A stretch of DNA of 64,000 nt, taken from the NCBI RefSeq assembly GCF_001884045.1, contig NZ_MACF01000072.1, forward strand, positions 32,156-96,155, in the 5' to 3' direction. The position numbers were made by a program, and so were the translations under genes. Origin of the DNA: Bacillus mobilis. GTDB lineage: Bacteria; Bacillota; Bacilli; Bacillales; Bacillaceae_G. Shown piece by piece: positions 27,477 through 37,494 of this stretch. How positions within the stretch are numbered: the first letter of the stretch is position 1; the number at the start of each line of letters is the position of its first letter. The notes under the pieces are model-generated. The model did not search any database and was not told the origin of the DNA. It worked only from the letters and a program-made list of their open reading frames with translations.

Positions 27477-27508
27477 GAAAAACTACCTATATTAAGGTAG
27501 TTTTTCTT
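27477..27508 (-). terminator. Terminator after ypiB
   Basis: An AAAAACTACC/GGTAGTTTTT hairpin with U-runs on both sides, 44 nt past the ypiB stop. Confidence 0.8.
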
Positions 27509-27551
27509 AAAAAGTCTGAAATTTTTAAAATTTTATGAATCCAAATGAATT

Positions 27552-28145
<594 letters not shown>

Positions 28146-28161
28146 TCAGTTTCCTTCCAAC

Positions 28162-29424
28162 TTATGAAAAATCCTCTAAATTATATAACAATTCTTCAAT
28201 ATGAATTTGTGTCGGGTCTAGTTGTATTAACTGAGTAAATACTTCTTTCGCCTCTTTTCGCATACCTTCTTCCAATAAGAAATAACCGTACTCTTCCAAG
28301 AAGTCTGGATGATTCTTAAAAGAAGTATATGCACTTTCATAGTGTTTTAATGCATCCGAATACATTTCTAATTGTTTTTTTGCAAACGCAAGATCCCAAA
28401 GTAGTTGTGTATCTGGTTCTCCGCTATCAATCGCACGCTCTACAACTGCAATTAACTCTTCATACTTTTCTTGTTCTTTTAAGATATAAGCATATTTTAA
28501 TATTGCACCTAAATGTCCTGGATCTAACTCAAGCGCTTTTTGAAGCACTTCCTCTGCTTCCGCTATTTTTCCTAATTTCGCCGCAATGTTCGCTAATTCT
28601 ACATAAAATGGTACAGAAAGCTCATCTACTTTAATTCCTTCTTGAAGTGTTTCATAGCTTTCTTGAAGCATTCCTTCTTTTTCATAGCTTTTCGCTAAAT
28701 ACATGTAAAGCGATGCATACTCCGGATCTAATTCTTTTAATTCTTGCCAAGCACCAATAGCTCTTTGGTATTCTTCACCTTGATATAATGTGAAGGCATA
28801 TCCAAATAATGAGTGAATATCTTTTTGTTCCTCTAAACCTGCTTCGTAGTAAGAGATCGCTTCTTCCCAATTTCCAATCGCACTTAACGTTTCTGCGAGG
28901 CGAAGCGCAATGACAACACCACCCATTACTTTATGTTCCGCTAATAGCACCTCATAATAAGTGATTGCCTTTTGTTCTTCCCCTTTACTACTATATAACT
29001 CTGCTAATCCAAACGTAATAACAGGCTCGTCAGGCATCATTTCTTTCGCCTTTAATAGTTTTTGTTCTGCTACATCATCGAAACCTTGCATTTGGAATAA
29101 ATCCGCAACAAGTAATAACGATTGAACATATAAATCATCATTTTCTGGAATATCACGAAGCACTTCAATTGCTTCATCCTCTTTGTCTAGATCAATATAT
29201 AATTCTGCTAAAAATACAGTGAATTCACTTTCTTCCGGGTACAATAAACGCAAATCTTCTGTAATTGCTAACGCTTCATCCATAAATCCAAGTGTATGAT
29301 AATAGCGAGCGATATCATACTTCTCTTCATCATTCGCAATTTTTAATTGTTCTTTTAATAATTGTAATCCTTTTTCCGCTTCACCATTTTCAATATATGA
29401 AACAGCTTGTTCAAAATTTTGCAT
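28162..29424 (-). CDS. ypiA: Tetratricopeptide repeat protein YpiA
   Basis: The 420-residue soluble protein consists almost wholly of TPR helices (for example EEKYDIARYYHTLGFMDEALAI and AEAEEVLQKALELDPGHLGAILKYAYILKE). It is a likely protein-protein scaffold. The ATG at 29424 has AAGGAG eight nt upstream. A promoter (TTGCGT-17-TATGAT) lies 45 nt upstream, on the ypiA side of the tnpB element. Confidence 0.92.
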   Translation of the reverse strand: MQNFEQAVSYIENGEAEKGLQLLKEQLKIANDEEKYDIARYYHTLGFMDEALAITEDLRLLYPEESEFTVFLAELYIDLDKEDEAIEVLRDIPENDDLYVQSLLLVADLFQMQGFDDVAEQKLLKAKEMMPDEPVITFGLAELYSSKGEEQKAITYYEVLLAEHKVMGGVVIALRLAETLSAIGNWEEAISYYEAGLEEQKDIHSLFGYAFTLYQGEEYQRAIGAWQELKELDPEYASLYMYLAKSYEKEGMLQESYETLQEGIKVDELSVPFYVELANIAAKLGKIAEAEEVLQKALELDPGHLGAILKYAYILKEQEKYEELIAVVERAIDSGEPDTQLLWDLAFAKKQLEMYSDALKHYESAYTSFKNHPDFLEEYGYFLLEEGMRKEAKEVFTQLIQLDPTQIHIEELLYNLEDFS

Positions 29425-29640
29425 AAACGTCTCCTTTAATTCTAACAAATATTATTTTCTGTTCATTTATCATAAGCAACTAGTTGTAAGAACGCAACCT
29501 TTAGAATGAGCATACTTCTTCTTGTACTTTCACTGATAACGATTCGAATATGACACCGATACCGCATTACTACTTTCTATTGTACCGTTTTCTTTCATTA
29601 CCGTGCAAATAACTTCCGATACGATAAACTTAACTAAATC
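29425..29640 (-). promoter_or_regulatory. ypiA upstream region with two promoter-like sites
   Basis: This gap holds TTGCGT-17-TATGAT (29497-29469) and, further upstream, TTGCAC-18-TACAAT on the - strand; both read into ypiA. No gene is seen. The tnpB element's right end borders it near 29640-29660, so the host promoters seem to be intact. Confidence 0.5.
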
Positions 29641-29649
29641 TATACAATT

Positions 29650-29790
29650 CAATCAAATTTACACGAGTTAGTGCTTCATCGTGTTCTCGCAACCCCGAAG
29701 GGACGAGGGGTATAACACTCCACACGAGGCAGTATCGTTACCTCCTATTATCAAGCATTTATTTTACCCATCTTGATAAATTTATCGAAG
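29650..29790 (-). ncRNA. Candidate omega RNA (TnpB guide scaffold) at the right end
   Basis: Past the tnpB stop, the - strand folds as CGTGT (29726-29722) pairing ACACG (29684-29680), enclosing a CCCC...GGGG hairpin (29710-29693). It ends ATGAAGCACTAACTCGTG. TnpB guide RNAs derive from the 3' end of tnpB plus the right end of the element, and the guide follows the end. Extent is approximate. Confidence 0.55.
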
Positions 29791-30889
29791 CATTCAAATC
29801 TCTATCGTGATGGCTATTGCACCCAACACAGTTCCATTCACGAACCTTTAAACTCCACTGTCCTTCTGGTTGAACTGAATGGTCGTATTTAACTCCGCAA
29901 CATGAACAAATCTTGCTTGAGGCGAACCATTTATCAGCTTTTACATACGCAATGCCATACTTCTCGCACTTGTATGATAAACATTGAAAGAAGAAGTTTA
30001 GTTTTTGAAATGAAAATGCTTTCGATAGTTTTTTGTTTTTTAACAGGTTTGAGATAGGTAAGTCTTCCACAACAATCCTCATTGGTTTGGTTTTCACCAA
30101 TTTAGCTGTTGCTTGATGGATATGGTTATTTCGGATATTTATAATTTTCCTAGATAACCGCAGGTGCTCCGTTTTCGCTTTTTCATATCCGGCAGACTGA
30201 ATTTTTACACCTTTTTTAAATCTTCTAGACATATCTCTTTGTGCTGACTTTTTCCTTCTCAAAAGTTTTTTAACCTTGGCATCTTTGTTTATATTTCGTT
30301 CTTTCATACCATTAGAAGCTACAAAAAGCTCTTTTAAACCAACATCCACACCAATCGACTCATTGGTTAGTTCTTGGGATGCAAAGTCTTCTTGGAACCC
30401 TACACTAATCCACCAGTGACGACCGTCAAATGTAACTCTTGGATTAGATGGTTTTTTATTTCTTGGTAGTTGTTGGCTTGTTTTCACTTCTCCGATAGAC
30501 TGAATATGAACTACCTTCTTTCCTATAGCCAGTCTTTCATAATTGGCATAAAATCCTTGGATTACATCTTTTTTGGATTTATAAGAAGTGTGATAACCAT
30601 TTTTGTACTTTTTGAACGAATGTTTTCTCGCCGTATCAAAATCTTTTGAAGCCTGTTTAGGAACTTGTGCATTGATGTCTTTTAACCACTCATATTTCTT
30701 TCGCTTCTTGATCTTTGTAAATCGTTTCTGTAAAGCTAACTGTGAAACAGATTTTCCAAATAGCTTATAGTATCTATCACTCATTCTTTTACAATAGTTA
30801 TAAGCGAATCTTGCAGCACCAGCATGGTTTCTAAGCACTTTTTCTTGTTCAGGCGTTGGAATCAGTCTAACTTTCTTCGCCAATATCAT
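29759..30889 (-). CDS. tnpB: RNA-guided nuclease TnpB (IS605/IS1341 type)
   Basis: The 376-residue protein has an intact RuvC-like active site: Asp182 in GVDVGLKELFVAS, Glu275 in IVVEDLPISN and Asp362/Asp364 in HHDRDLNAS. The zinc finger has Cys328, 330/331, 354 and 357, and the N-terminal LIPTPEQEKVLRNHAGAARFAYN helix-turn-helix is typical. TnpB proteins cut DNA next to a transposon-adjacent motif using an omega RNA, favouring element retention. All key residues are present, so it is likely functional; no tnpA partner is nearby. Confidence 0.93.
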   Translation of the reverse strand: MILAKKVRLIPTPEQEKVLRNHAGAARFAYNYCKRMSDRYYKLFGKSVSQLALQKRFTKIKKRKKYEWLKDINAQVPKQASKDFDTARKHSFKKYKNGYHTSYKSKKDVIQGFYANYERLAIGKKVVHIQSIGEVKTSQQLPRNKKPSNPRVTFDGRHWWISVGFQEDFASQELTNESIGVDVGLKELFVASNGMKERNINKDAKVKKLLRRKKSAQRDMSRRFKKGVKIQSAGYEKAKTEHLRLSRKIINIRNNHIHQATAKLVKTKPMRIVVEDLPISNLLKNKKLSKAFSFQKLNFFFQCLSYKCEKYGIAYVKADKWFASSKICSCCGVKYDHSVQPEGQWSLKVREWNCVGCNSHHDRDLNASINLSRWVK

Positions 30890-30934
30890 CAGAAGCCTAC
30901 TCCTTTACTGTGCGATTATTCGAGCACTCACCTT

Positions 30935-31051
30935 TCAGATAATGAAAGATTGGTTCTTCTGAATAATAGCGTGTTCCACCAGCATTCTCCTAAGACGACT
31001 AGGATACAAACCTGTTAATTCCGATACTTGACTAACTCGTGAAAATTTCAT
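30935..31051 (-). CDS. Short open frame with HTH-like sequence upstream of tnpB
   Basis: 38 codons begin MKFSRVSQVSELTGLYPSRL and end IIQKNQSFII, with GGTGAGA upstream of the ATG. The start loosely resembles the helix-turn-helix of serine-recombinase or MerR-like proteins (VSELTGLYPSRLRRML), but it is too short to be a full domain. It may be a remnant or chance; the open frame extends back to 31123. Confidence 0.3.
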   Translation of the reverse strand: MKFSRVSQVSELTGLYPSRLRRMLVEHAIIQKNQSFII

Positions 31052-31139
31052 TATTATTCTCACCACATTGAATCCAATATAGCGCATACGTTCGATATAT
31101 TCAATGAAGTTTGATAGATTCAATAAAATTTATCTCGTT

Positions 31140-31385
31140 TAACTAAGGGCGCAATTCCTTAGCCAGTTCTCTTATGAACTTCTCATGTTTTCACATGAGC
31201 GCAGACTATATGTTTATCTACTTAGAGATAGAGGATTTTTCCACCACCATAGCCTTGTGATGTACTCTCGTCAGTTATACGAGATAGCCGCCTCGAACCA
31301 TCTTATCCATTTTGACTTAGATGATTCGAGGCGGAAGACCCATTATTCTAATGTTTAGGATTTAACCGTGCACGGAACTATTTAA
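31140..31385 (-). ncRNA. Group I intron-like core at the element's left end
   Basis: On the - strand, AACATATAGTC (31214-31204) resembles the conserved S element (AAGAUAUAGUC). GGCTATG (31254-31248) can pair with TATAGTC as P7 (seven pairs, two G-U). Between them is a P8-like hairpin TCTATCTCTAAGTAGA (31232-31217). After S come P9-like hairpins (CTCATG...CATGAG, 31199-31182). Before it are a P6-like hairpin (31283-31265) and a 16-bp P4/P5-like hairpin (31334-31288). P1, P3 and the splice sites were not identified, and the spacing before P7 is long, so it may be a variant or decayed intron. Confidence 0.5.
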
Positions 31386-31386
31386 A

Positions 31387-31413
31387 TAAAAAGACTCCTA
31401 TAATAGGAGCCTT
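31387..31413 (-). terminator. Terminator after hisC
   Basis: GGCTCCTAT/ATAGGAGTC stem followed by T5 on the - strand, 10 nt past the hisC stop. It marks the boundary with the tnpB element. Confidence 0.85.
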
Positions 31414-31422
31414 CACACACTC

Positions 31423-32535
31423 TTAAGAGTATGTTTCTTCTTTCTTTACTTGCTCTTTTACAAGCTCTGTCAATAATTCTATAATTTCATCATTTTCTTC
31501 TTTCAAACCGACAGTAATACGAATACCATCATGTATACCAAATGCAGCACCAGAACGAACAATGTAGCCTTTCTTCATTAATCGTTCGAAAGCCTCATTA
31601 CCAGGAATACCGAGCTTTAAGAAAATGAAATTTGTTTGAGATGGATAATAGAATACATTATATTCCTTACAAAATGCGTAATATTGATTTAATCCTTCTT
31701 CGTTCTTTTTCACACATTCTTGTAAAAATGCTTGATCTTCTAATGCAGCGAGTGCTACAGCCTGCGCTACAGTCGATGTATTAAATGGTAACCTTGCTAC
31801 TTCTAGCTGCCCGATTAACTTCGCATTACCAACCGCATACCCGATACGGAATGCAGCTAAACCATATGCTTTTGAGAACGTACGTAAAACCATCAGATTT
31901 TCATACTTTTCAAGAAGTGGTAATGTTTGCGGATAGTCTTCTGCTCCCGCATATTCATAGTATGCCTCGTCCATAATAACGAGCGCTGACTTAGGAACTG
32001 ATTCTAGAAATGAAAGTAAGTTTTGTTTCTCTACATATGTACCTGTCGGATTATTCGGGTTACAAATCCATACAATCTTCGTTTTATCATCTACTTGCTG
32101 TAACATCGCATCTAAATCATGAACGCCATCTTTTAGTGGTACTTCACGAACTTCTGCTCCTTCAATAACAGCATGGTGATGGTATTGCGAGAATGTTGGA
32201 TTCGCCATTACAACATTTGTTCCTTCGTGTAGTAATGCACGACTAATCATTTGAATGACTTCATCTAATCCACTACCAAATAACAGTTGTTCTGCTTTGA
32301 CACCTAACTGCGCTGCTACTTTTGTCCGAAGTTCAAATGCATATCCATCTGGATAAAGAGCATATTGACTCGCTAAAGAAGTTAATGCTTCTGTTACGCG
32401 TGCTGAGCAACCGAATGGATTTTCGTTCGATGCTAATTTCACAATTTTTGATAATCCATATTCCCTTTTTACTTCTTCAATGTTTTTCCCAGGTACATAT
32501 GCTCTCAAAGTTAACAATTGCTCTTTCACTCTCAT
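31423..32535 (-). CDS. hisC: Histidinol-phosphate aminotransferase
   Basis: The 370-residue PLP enzyme acts in histidine synthesis and, in Bacillus, also as an aromatic aminotransferase. SNENPFG, NPNNPTGTYV, DEAYYEYAG and TFSKAYGLAAFRIGYAVG (PLP lysine) are present. The ATG at 32535 follows GGGGGAAG; the frame opens 19 codons earlier. It is downstream of aroB; in B. subtilis aroH and the trp genes come between, but the gap here has only 120 nt. Confidence 0.93.
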   Translation of the reverse strand: MRVKEQLLTLRAYVPGKNIEEVKREYGLSKIVKLASNENPFGCSARVTEALTSLASQYALYPDGYAFELRTKVAAQLGVKAEQLLFGSGLDEVIQMISRALLHEGTNVVMANPTFSQYHHHAVIEGAEVREVPLKDGVHDLDAMLQQVDDKTKIVWICNPNNPTGTYVEKQNLLSFLESVPKSALVIMDEAYYEYAGAEDYPQTLPLLEKYENLMVLRTFSKAYGLAAFRIGYAVGNAKLIGQLEVARLPFNTSTVAQAVALAALEDQAFLQECVKKNEEGLNQYYAFCKEYNVFYYPSQTNFIFLKLGIPGNEAFERLMKKGYIVRSGAAFGIHDGIRITVGLKEENDEIIELLTELVKEQVKKEETYS

Positions 32536-32655
32536 TTTTCTTCCCCCAGTCATTTTATTCAATTCGATTACAATACGGTTGTAATCCCACACTGTAATCG
32601 TTTATCTTAACCGCCACTATTACGAGAATACCTCAAAACAAGCACTTCACACTTC

Positions 32656-33741
32656 TTAAGCCATATCCTTTTGAAATGCCTCTAACGCAATATGAACAGT
32701 CTCATCTGGAATAGATACGACATTCACTACCCCATATTCCTGCATTAGCACCATATGAATTGCTCCAGCATTCGCTTTCTTATCCTGCTTCATCAATTGA
32801 ACAAGGCGCTCTACATTCAAATCACTTGGCATTTTTGGATATCCGTACTTCAAGAACCACTGCTTCATCTCTTCATAAGAAAGATCAACCTTGTACACTT
32901 GCTCACTTAAAAACAAGGCAAATAACATACCAACCGCTACTCCGTCACCGTGAGTAATATTTCCATATCCTAGTTCTTTTTCAAGAGCATGGCCTAACGT
33001 ATGTCCAAAATTCAAATGAGCACGTACACCTTTTTCTGTTTCATCTTGCGCTACAATATTTGCCTTTACAGGAATCGCCTTCGTTAATATATGGATTAAC
33101 TTCTCATCACGAAGGTCCGCTAATGTTTGCACTTCTTCTTTTAACCAATGATACAGCTTTACATCACCAATAAGAGCATGTTTTATCACTTCTGCATAAC
33201 CTGAACGCCACTCTTTTTCAGGAAGTGACTGTAAAAACGGCGTATGATATACAACTGCTTCCGGTTGATGGAATGCACCGATCATATTTTTACCTAACGG
33301 ATGATTGATCGCTACTTTCCCACCTACTGCACTATCGTGAGCTAATAAAGTCGTTGGAACTTGAATAAAGCGAATTCCACGCATAAACGACGCAGCAACA
33401 AAGCCAGCTAAATCTCCAATCATCCCGCCTCCAAGTGCAATAATTAAAGAATTTCTATCTAATTTATTTTCAAGAGCTGACGTATGAGCCGCATAGAAGT
33501 TTTCAAAAGACTTCTCTTTCTCGCCACTCGGTACAACGAATGAAAATACATTTTGCTCTATTTGCAATGCATCTACAACTGTCTGTAAATGGAAAGATGC
33601 AACAGCTTCATCTGAAATGATCATAATATTTGATACAGATGGCTGCATATTTTGAACGATTGTTTTCAAATGTGACAACGATTTTTTTCCTACGTGTACA
33701 TCATATTCTTTTGATTTCGTTTGAATATGTATGTTTTCCAT
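32656..33741 (-). CDS. aroB: 3-dehydroquinate synthase
   Basis: The 361-residue NAD- and metal-dependent enzyme is the second step of the shikimate pathway. NAD-binding PSGEKEKSFE and ALGGGMIGDLAGFVAASFMRG, IQVPTTLLAHDSAVGGK and the metal histidines in NFGHTLGHALE and GDGVAVGM are visible. The ATG overlaps the aroC stop by one base. Confidence 0.97.
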   Translation of the reverse strand: MENIHIQTKSKEYDVHVGKKSLSHLKTIVQNMQPSVSNIMIISDEAVASFHLQTVVDALQIEQNVFSFVVPSGEKEKSFENFYAAHTSALENKLDRNSLIIALGGGMIGDLAGFVAASFMRGIRFIQVPTTLLAHDSAVGGKVAINHPLGKNMIGAFHQPEAVVYHTPFLQSLPEKEWRSGYAEVIKHALIGDVKLYHWLKEEVQTLADLRDEKLIHILTKAIPVKANIVAQDETEKGVRAHLNFGHTLGHALEKELGYGNITHGDGVAVGMLFALFLSEQVYKVDLSYEEMKQWFLKYGYPKMPSDLNVERLVQLMKQDKKANAGAIHMVLMQEYGVVNVVSIPDETVHIALEAFQKDMA

Positions 33742-34913
33742 TAAAATCCCCTCGCATATTCATTATGTTTCTCAATATTTTCACGAATAAGGTCAATACG
33801 ATCTAATCCGAATTGTTCTATTAAAGCTGTCGCTAATTCCCAAGCTACAACCGCTTCTGCAACAACACTAGCTGCTGGAACAGCGCAACTGTCAGAACGT
33901 TCAATACTCGCTGTAAAAGGCTCTTTCGTATCAATATCTACACTTTGAAGAGGTTTATATAGTGTAGGTATCGGTTTCATCACACCGCGCACAACAATTG
34001 GCATTCCAGTCGTCATACCACCTTCTAATCCACCTGCATTATTTGTTCTTCGTGTATATCCATGCTCTTCATTCCACAGAATTTCATCATGAACTTCACT
34101 TCCCGGTCTATGTGCTGCTTCAAAACCAATTCCAATCTCGACACCTTTGAAGGCATTAATGCTCATAATTGCGGCTGCTAATTTTGCATCCAGTTTTCGG
34201 TCATAATGCACATAGCTACCAACCCCAATTGGCATTCCTTCCACAATCACTTCAACGATTCCACCGATTGAATCACCATTTGCTTTCGCATCATCAATTG
34301 CTTTCATCATTTTGTTACCTGCACCTTCATCTAAGCAACGTACAGGTGATGCTTCTGTAATACTTTTTAATTCTTCAATTGACCGATACGTAATTTCCTT
34401 AGCCTGTACACCGCCAATTTCAATTACATGACCAGCCACTGTAATACCAAGTTCTGCTAACACTTTTTTAGCAACCGCACCAGCAGCAACACGTACTGTC
34501 GTTTCGCGTGCTGAAGAACGTTCTAGTACATTTCTCATGTCTCTATGTCCATATTTAATCGCACCATTTAAATCAGCATGTCCAGGTCTTGGCTTTGTTA
34601 CTTTTCTTTTCATTTCTTTTTCTTCTTGTTCCGTTAAAGGCTCTGCGCCCATAATTTTTGTCCAATGTGCAAAATCACGATTTTCAACAACCAGTGCAAT
34701 TGGAGAACCTAATGTCTCTCCATGTCTAACACCACTTACAATTTGCACTTGATCTGTTTCAATTTGCATGCGTCTACCACGCCCATAACCCTTTTGCCTT
34801 CTAGCTAGTTCTTCATTTATATCATCTGCTACTAAAGGTAGACCTGCTGGTACACCTTCTATAATCGTTGTAAGTTGTGGACCATGAGATTCACCAGCTG
34901 TAATATATCGCAT
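33741..34913 (-). CDS. aroC: Chorismate synthase
   Basis: The 390-residue FMN-dependent lyase converts EPSP to chorismate. GESHGPQL, the [15 protein letters not shown] signature, [25 protein letters not shown] and [16 protein letters not shown] are all present. B. subtilis calls it aroF. It is the first gene of aroC-aroB-hisC; cheR, which precedes it in B. subtilis, is absent. Confidence 0.97.
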   Translation of the reverse strand: MRYITAGESHGPQLTTIIEGVPAGLPLVADDINEELARRQKGYGRGRRMQIETDQVQIVSGVRHGETLGSPIALVVENRDFAHWTKIMGAEPLTEQEEKEMKRKVTKPRPGHADLNGAIKYGHRDMRNVLERSSARETTVRVAAGAVAKKVLAELGITVAGHVIEIGGVQAKEITYRSIEELKSITEASPVRCLDEGAGNKMMKAIDDAKANGDSIGGIVEVIVEGMPIGVGSYVHYDRKLDAKLAAAIMSINAFKGVEIGIGFEAAHRPGSEVHDEILWNEEHGYTRRTNNAGGLEGGMTTGMPIVVRGVMKPIPTLYKPLQSVDIDTKEPFTASIERSDSCAVPAASVVAEAVVAWELATALIEQFGLDRIDLIRENIEKHNEYARGF

Positions 34914-35096
34914 ACGTTATTCCTCTTTTCGTATATGTATTTATCTCGCTATATTAAGCAATAATTTTATCCTTCATTACTCTAAAAATATGAAAGAAAT
35001 TATATAATACATCAGCCATTCGCTTCTTCCCCGATAGGCCTTTTACTTTACATATCAATATATCATAACACCTCTAACTTCGTAACTAATTGAAAT

Positions 35097-35139
35097 AAAA
35101 AAAGTGCAAGAAGAATACCCCTATTCTCCTTGCACTTTC
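35097..35139 (-). terminator. Terminator after ndk
   Basis: AAAGTGCAAGNAGAATA paired with TATTCTNCTTGCACTTT, GGGG loop, T7 run on the - strand. It lies 48 nt past ndk in the 273-nt gap before aroC, which otherwise holds only A/T-rich sequence. Confidence 0.88.
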
Positions 35140-35186
35140 TACTATTATCACAGTAATTAAAGCGTTTACAAATTATTTCAAAATAA

Positions 35187-35633
35187 TTAGTAAATCCATT
35201 CATTCATTAATTTTGAGTAGTCAACTAATTCTTCTTCTTTAAAGAAAATAGCAATCTCGCGCTCTGCACTTTCTAACGAATCAGAACCATGGATAATGTT
35301 TTTCGCAACAGTTACACCGAAATCTCCACGAATTGTTCCAGGAGCTGCTTCATGTGGTCTTGTTTTACCCATCATGTTACGAGCTGTATCTACTACACCT
35401 TCACCTTGCCACACCATTGCGAACACAGGGCCAGATGTAATAAAGTCTACTAATTCACCAAAGAAAGGTTTTTCTGTGTGCTCAGCATAGTGTTGTCCAG
35501 CAATTTCCGGAGTTACTTGCATTAATTTTGCACCAACTAATTGAAAGCCTTTTTTCTCAAAACGAGCTACGATTTCCCCAATGAAGGCACGTTGTACACC
35601 GTCTGGTTTTACCATTAGAAATGTTTTTTCCAT
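35187..35633 (-). CDS. ndk: Nucleoside diphosphate kinase
   Basis: The 148-residue kinase balances NTP pools by ping-pong phosphotransfer. [14 protein letters not shown] and the active-site [16 protein letters not shown] (phospho-histidine) are clear. The ATG at 35633 follows GGAGAGA; the frame upstream to 35714 is not conserved. Confidence 0.97.
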   Translation of the reverse strand: MEKTFLMVKPDGVQRAFIGEIVARFEKKGFQLVGAKLMQVTPEIAGQHYAEHTEKPFFGELVDFITSGPVFAMVWQGEGVVDTARNMMGKTRPHEAAPGTIRGDFGVTVAKNIIHGSDSLESAEREIAIFFKEEELVDYSKLMNEWIY

Positions 35634-35757
35634 AAAAAATCTCTCCACTTCTGAATTATGTATGTAATTGTATATCCCCACACACATATTAACACCCTTA
35701 TCACAATTGTGCAATAGTTTTGAAATAGAGAGATTATTTTATTTTTTAGAAAAAACA

Positions 35758-36720
35758 CTAAAATTTTCGTTTTCCAATATACTTTGCTACATTTTGTAAT
35801 GCATACTTCGCTTGCCCACGCGGGAGTGGTTTTATAATTTCTAATGCTTTATGTAAATAACGTTCACTAAATGCAAATGCTTTATCAATAGCCGTACTAT
35901 TCTTTACGGCCTCAATAATTTCTTTCATTTCATCCGCTGTTGTATTTTCATGTACAGATGTGATTTTTTTGCGAAGTATCGGATCTTCCATTGCGTATAG
36001 AGCAGGTAGCGTAATATTTCCTTGTAACAAATCACCACCAGCAGGTTTGCCCAGTTTCTCTTCTGTGGACACGAAATCTAAAATGTCATCAATAATTTGA
36101 TACGACATGCCTACAAAATACCCATACCAAAATAGTCGATTTACCGTATCACGATTAGCGCCAGCAGCAATTGCTCCTAGTTGGCAACTCGCAGCAATTA
36201 ATAATGCTGTTTTTCGCTTTATTCTTCTTAAATACGTTCTTAAATTTTGGTCATAATTGTATTTATCTTTAATTTGTTCTATTTCACCTTTACACACTTC
36301 TAAAATGGTATGCGATAGCGCCTGATGGGCCTCTGGAATTTCGATATTTGTTATACATTCAAGAGACTTAGCGAATAAATAGTCCCCTGTATACATTGCA
36401 ATACGATCTCCCCATTTTGCATTCACAGTCGCACTACCCCGTCGTAAAAAAGCAGCATCAATAACATCATCATGAACAAGAGAAGCCATATGAATAAGTT
36501 CTAATGCAACAGCTACATGCTTAATTGCATCTAACTTATAATCTCCGAACTTTCCCGCAAGCAACACAAATACAGGACGAATTCGTTTCCCGCCAGCTTC
36601 AATAAGTTGTAATGCCGCCTCTTCTACTAATGGCTGTTCAGAAGCAACTGTCTTTTTTAATTCTTTTTCTATTACATTAATATCCGATCGTAAAAAAGAG
36701 TACATAAGTTGTAACTTCAT
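35758..36720 (-). CDS. hepT: Heptaprenyl diphosphate synthase component II
   Basis: The 320-residue trans-prenyltransferase has both Asp-rich motifs, VHDDVID and IIDDILD, plus GGKRIRP. With HepS it makes the C35 side chain of menaquinone-7. The ATG at 36720 follows AAGGTG; a GTG three codons earlier overlaps that site. It is the last gene of hepS-menG-hepT. Confidence 0.95.
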   Translation of the reverse strand: MKLQLMYSFLRSDINVIEKELKKTVASEQPLVEEAALQLIEAGGKRIRPVFVLLAGKFGDYKLDAIKHVAVALELIHMASLVHDDVIDAAFLRRGSATVNAKWGDRIAMYTGDYLFAKSLECITNIEIPEAHQALSHTILEVCKGEIEQIKDKYNYDQNLRTYLRRIKRKTALLIAASCQLGAIAAGANRDTVNRLFWYGYFVGMSYQIIDDILDFVSTEEKLGKPAGGDLLQGNITLPALYAMEDPILRKKITSVHENTTADEMKEIIEAVKNSTAIDKAFAFSERYLHKALEIIKPLPRGQAKYALQNVAKYIGKRKF

Positions 36721-36751
36721 ATTGTTCACCTTAACCTAAAACTTCTTTTTT

Positions 36752-37465
36752 CTATTTTGATTCTGGTTTTATACCTAAATGCATCGCTGCTACCCCAAAA
36801 GTAAACGGCTTCACTTGTACACGTTCAAGTCCAGCTTTTTCAAACATATTAGCCAACTCTTTCATACCTGGGAATGTACTAGCAGATTCTTGCAGCCATG
36901 AATATTCTTTATAACTTTTCGCAAATAACTTTCCAAATAACGGCATGATATATTTAAAGTATAAAATATATCCTTGTCGAAAACCAATCATTGTTGGTTG
37001 AGATGTTTCTAAACAAATTACTTTTCCACCTGGTTTTACTACACGCGTCATTTCTTTTAATACGTGCAAATAATCTGGTACGTTACGCAAACCAAATCCA
37101 ATCGTTACATAATCAAATGTGTTATCTTCAAACGGAAGTTCCATTGCATTCCCGTGTAGAAGTTCTACTTGTTTTAATTGTAACGCCTCTACCTTTTGTT
37201 TACCGACAGATAACATATTTTCACTGAAGTCTAAACCAACAACCTTGCCCTGTTCACCTACTGCTCCAGCTAGCGCAATTGTCCAGTCCGCTGTCCCGCA
37301 GCAAACATCAAGAGCCTTGTTACCTGGTTTTACATCCATAATGCGCATCGTCTCTTTACGCCACGCTTTATGTCTTTGAAAACTAATTACAGAATTCATC
37401 ACATCGTATTTATCAGAGATTTTCTCAAATACATCATGTACTCTTTCTTCTTTTGATTGTTGCAT
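36752..37465 (-). CDS. menG: Demethylmenaquinone methyltransferase
   Basis: The 237-residue SAM-dependent UbiE/MenG enzyme carries out the last step of menaquinone synthesis. [24 protein letters not shown] motif [16 protein letters not shown] and [25 protein letters not shown] are present. It lies between hepS and hepT as in B. subtilis. The ATG at 37465 follows GAAGAAGG. Confidence 0.96.
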   Translation of the reverse strand: MQQSKEERVHDVFEKISDKYDVMNSVISFQRHKAWRKETMRIMDVKPGNKALDVCCGTADWTIALAGAVGEQGKVVGLDFSENMLSVGKQKVEALQLKQVELLHGNAMELPFEDNTFDYVTIGFGLRNVPDYLHVLKEMTRVVKPGGKVICLETSQPTMIGFRQGYILYFKYIMPLFGKLFAKSYKEYSWLQESASTFPGMKELANMFEKAGLERVQVKPFTFGVAAMHLGIKPESK

Positions 37466-37494
37466 GCTCGTACCTTCTTCCAATGTAAAATTGC

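Larger units (their letters stand above)
29640..31385 (-). mobile_element. tnpB-only IS605/IS1341-type element, candidate IStron
   Basis: The segment between the hisC terminator (31387) and the ypiA promoter region contains, on one strand, a structured 5' region with group I intron-like features, a 38-codon frame, an intact tnpB and a structured 3' end. No tnpA (Y1 transposase) is present, so movement would need help in trans. Exact ends are not fixed; limits given are the unexplained stretch. A chimera of group I intron and IS605-type genes is known as an IStron, reported in Clostridium and the B. cereus group. Confidence 0.65.

Noticed and set aside
31140-31385. Group II intron or tRNA-like structure
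   Set aside because: No domain V-like hairpin or reverse transcriptase; the visible motifs fit a group I core better.
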